Shown in pieces: positions 63,398 to 64,000 of a stretch of 64,000 nucleotides of DNA. Position numbers and translations under genes: made by a program. Position 1 is the first letter of the stretch. Each line of letters begins with the position of its first letter. A model generated the notes under the pieces. The model was given only the letters and a program-made list of their open reading frames with translations. It did not search any database and was not told where the DNA came from. Source of the stretch: Chitinibacter fontanus (GTDB lineage Bacteria > Pseudomonadota > Gammaproteobacteria > Burkholderiales > Chitinibacteraceae); NCBI RefSeq assembly GCF_013423785.1, contig NZ_CP058952.1, forward strand, positions 248,001 through 312,000, given 5' to 3'.

Positions 63398-64000
63398 TCA
63401 ACTCCCCATTTGCTTTTGTCTGATGGCTAGAATTGCCTGATTTCTCAAGGTTTTTAATAGGTTAAGCTGCTCATGCGGCAAATGCAAAGAATGAGCCTCC
63501 ATGCGGTCAGCATAAAATAATCCGATGGGTTTTTTATCAATCACGACTGGAAAAATCACCAGAGTTTTCGATTGGGCAATGCTGCGATACCAAGTAGGTA
63601 TTCGCTGCGCAATACTACCGGCATCAACATCTTCAATAAATACATCGGCATTTTTGGCCAGCACCAACTGAAACACATCAACCAAAGGTGTAATCGGAAA
63701 ACTGAACTTGGGTAAAATGGCGTCTAGCTCCTTGCCAAATCCAAACCGAGCGACCATCGTGCCTTTCTTAACATCACGGGTACAAAACAAAACACGGTCA
63801 AACCCCACACTGCGAAACATCGTTTCCAATATCATTCGCAGCACATCGTTGAGATTAAAATCCCCGACCAAAGTATTGGTAATATCCTGCACACCGGCTG
63901 ACAACATAGCGGCAGGATTTGTTATCGTAGTTTGAGCAGCACCTACTCCCACCTGAGGATCGACTGTGGAGTTATTGACTAGTTTTGCCTCCGGCGGCGG
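63398..64000 (-). CDS. GAF-domain C-terminus of a larger protein (partial)
   Basis: The frame is open to the window edge, so the gene starts outside. About 200 residues are visible: a Pro/Ala linker (PPPEAKLVNNSTVDPQVGVG), then a GAF-like domain (about ILETMFRSVGFDRVLFCTRD ... VIFPVVIDKKPIGLFYADRM ... LRNQAILAIRQKQM). In betaproteobacteria such GAF ends are common behind HDOD domains in signalling proteins; the HDOD part would be outside the window. GTG 63952 could be an internal start but the upstream frame continues, so it is treated as partial. Confidence 0.75.
   Translation of the reverse strand, partial: PPPEAKLVNNSTVDPQVGVGAAQTTITNPAAMLSAGVQDITNTLVGDFNLNDVLRMILETMFRSVGFDRVLFCTRDVKKGTMVARFGFGKELDAILPKFSFPITPLVDVFQLVLAKNADVFIEDVDAGSIAQRIPTWYRSIAQSKTLVIFPVVIDKKPIGLFYADRMEAHSLHLPHEQLNLLKTLRNQAILAIRQKQMGS

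Noticed and set aside
1..64000. CRISPR array
   Set aside because: No series of regularly spaced identical repeats and no cas genes were seen.

Overview
The window looks like a chromosomal segment of a betaproteobacterium of the order Neisseriales (Chromobacteriaceae/Chitinibacteraceae type). The tmRNA carries the tag ANDETYALAA, which is known from Neisseria. The TCA-cycle genes run mdh / GntR / sdhCDAB-sdhE-gltA-sucA-sucB-lpdA-sucC-sucD, and a phasin suggests polyhydroxyalkanoate storage. The genus is an inference.

Layout: (1) 1-3757, core genes: a PLD-like protein, an Ala/Ser-rich lipoprotein, then mtaD-ubiG-gph. (2) 3809-4170, ssrA (tmRNA), whose 3' end is the left attachment site of a genomic island. 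(3) 4157-36776, a 32.6-kb island between two 15-bp copies of the ssrA 3' end, with its P4-type integrase at the right end. (4) 36870-38654, a second lone integrase between 39-bp direct repeats, with an IS3 scrap. (5) 38851-64000, core genes: a REC-TPR regulator, ybaK, selO, tex, a ParA-like ATPase, the TCA/succinate dehydrogenase block, mdh, a phasin and the end of a GAF-domain protein.

The island is modular. Its left end has a satellite-like replication module (inovirus Gp2/YfjJ-type protein, DUF3987 ATPase, AlpA-like regulator, an unknown protein), then a rightward recombination module (DUF932, YqaJ-type exonuclease, Gp3-like protein). Next come an LRAT-fold hydrolase, an XRE repressor, an orphan lipoprotein and an orphan membrane protein. 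A 7-kb signalling block follows (ChrB-domain protein, a diguanylate cyclase, a GGDEF-EAL protein, a chemoreceptor), bordered by IS3 remnants. A second LRAT gene leads into an 11-kb leftward defence cluster: DarT with a NADAR-type antitoxin, Kiwa (kwaA-kwaB), and a tightly coupled five-gene operon of an MmeI-like DNA methyltransferase, an AbiJ-NTD/HEPN-like protein, RhuM, an SF2 helicase and a GIY-YIG (T5orf172) protein. That operon is my best candidate for an insufficiently described defence system: the methyltransferase seems to lack its own nuclease, while a helicase and a nuclease are supplied in trans.

The ends of the island are informative. It brings its own terminator directly after the rebuilt tmRNA 3' end, a terminator that probably belonged to ssrA now lies beyond the right att site, and paired TGTACCA repeats just inside both ends look like arm-type integrase sites. 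All statements come from reading the sequence; no database search was run.
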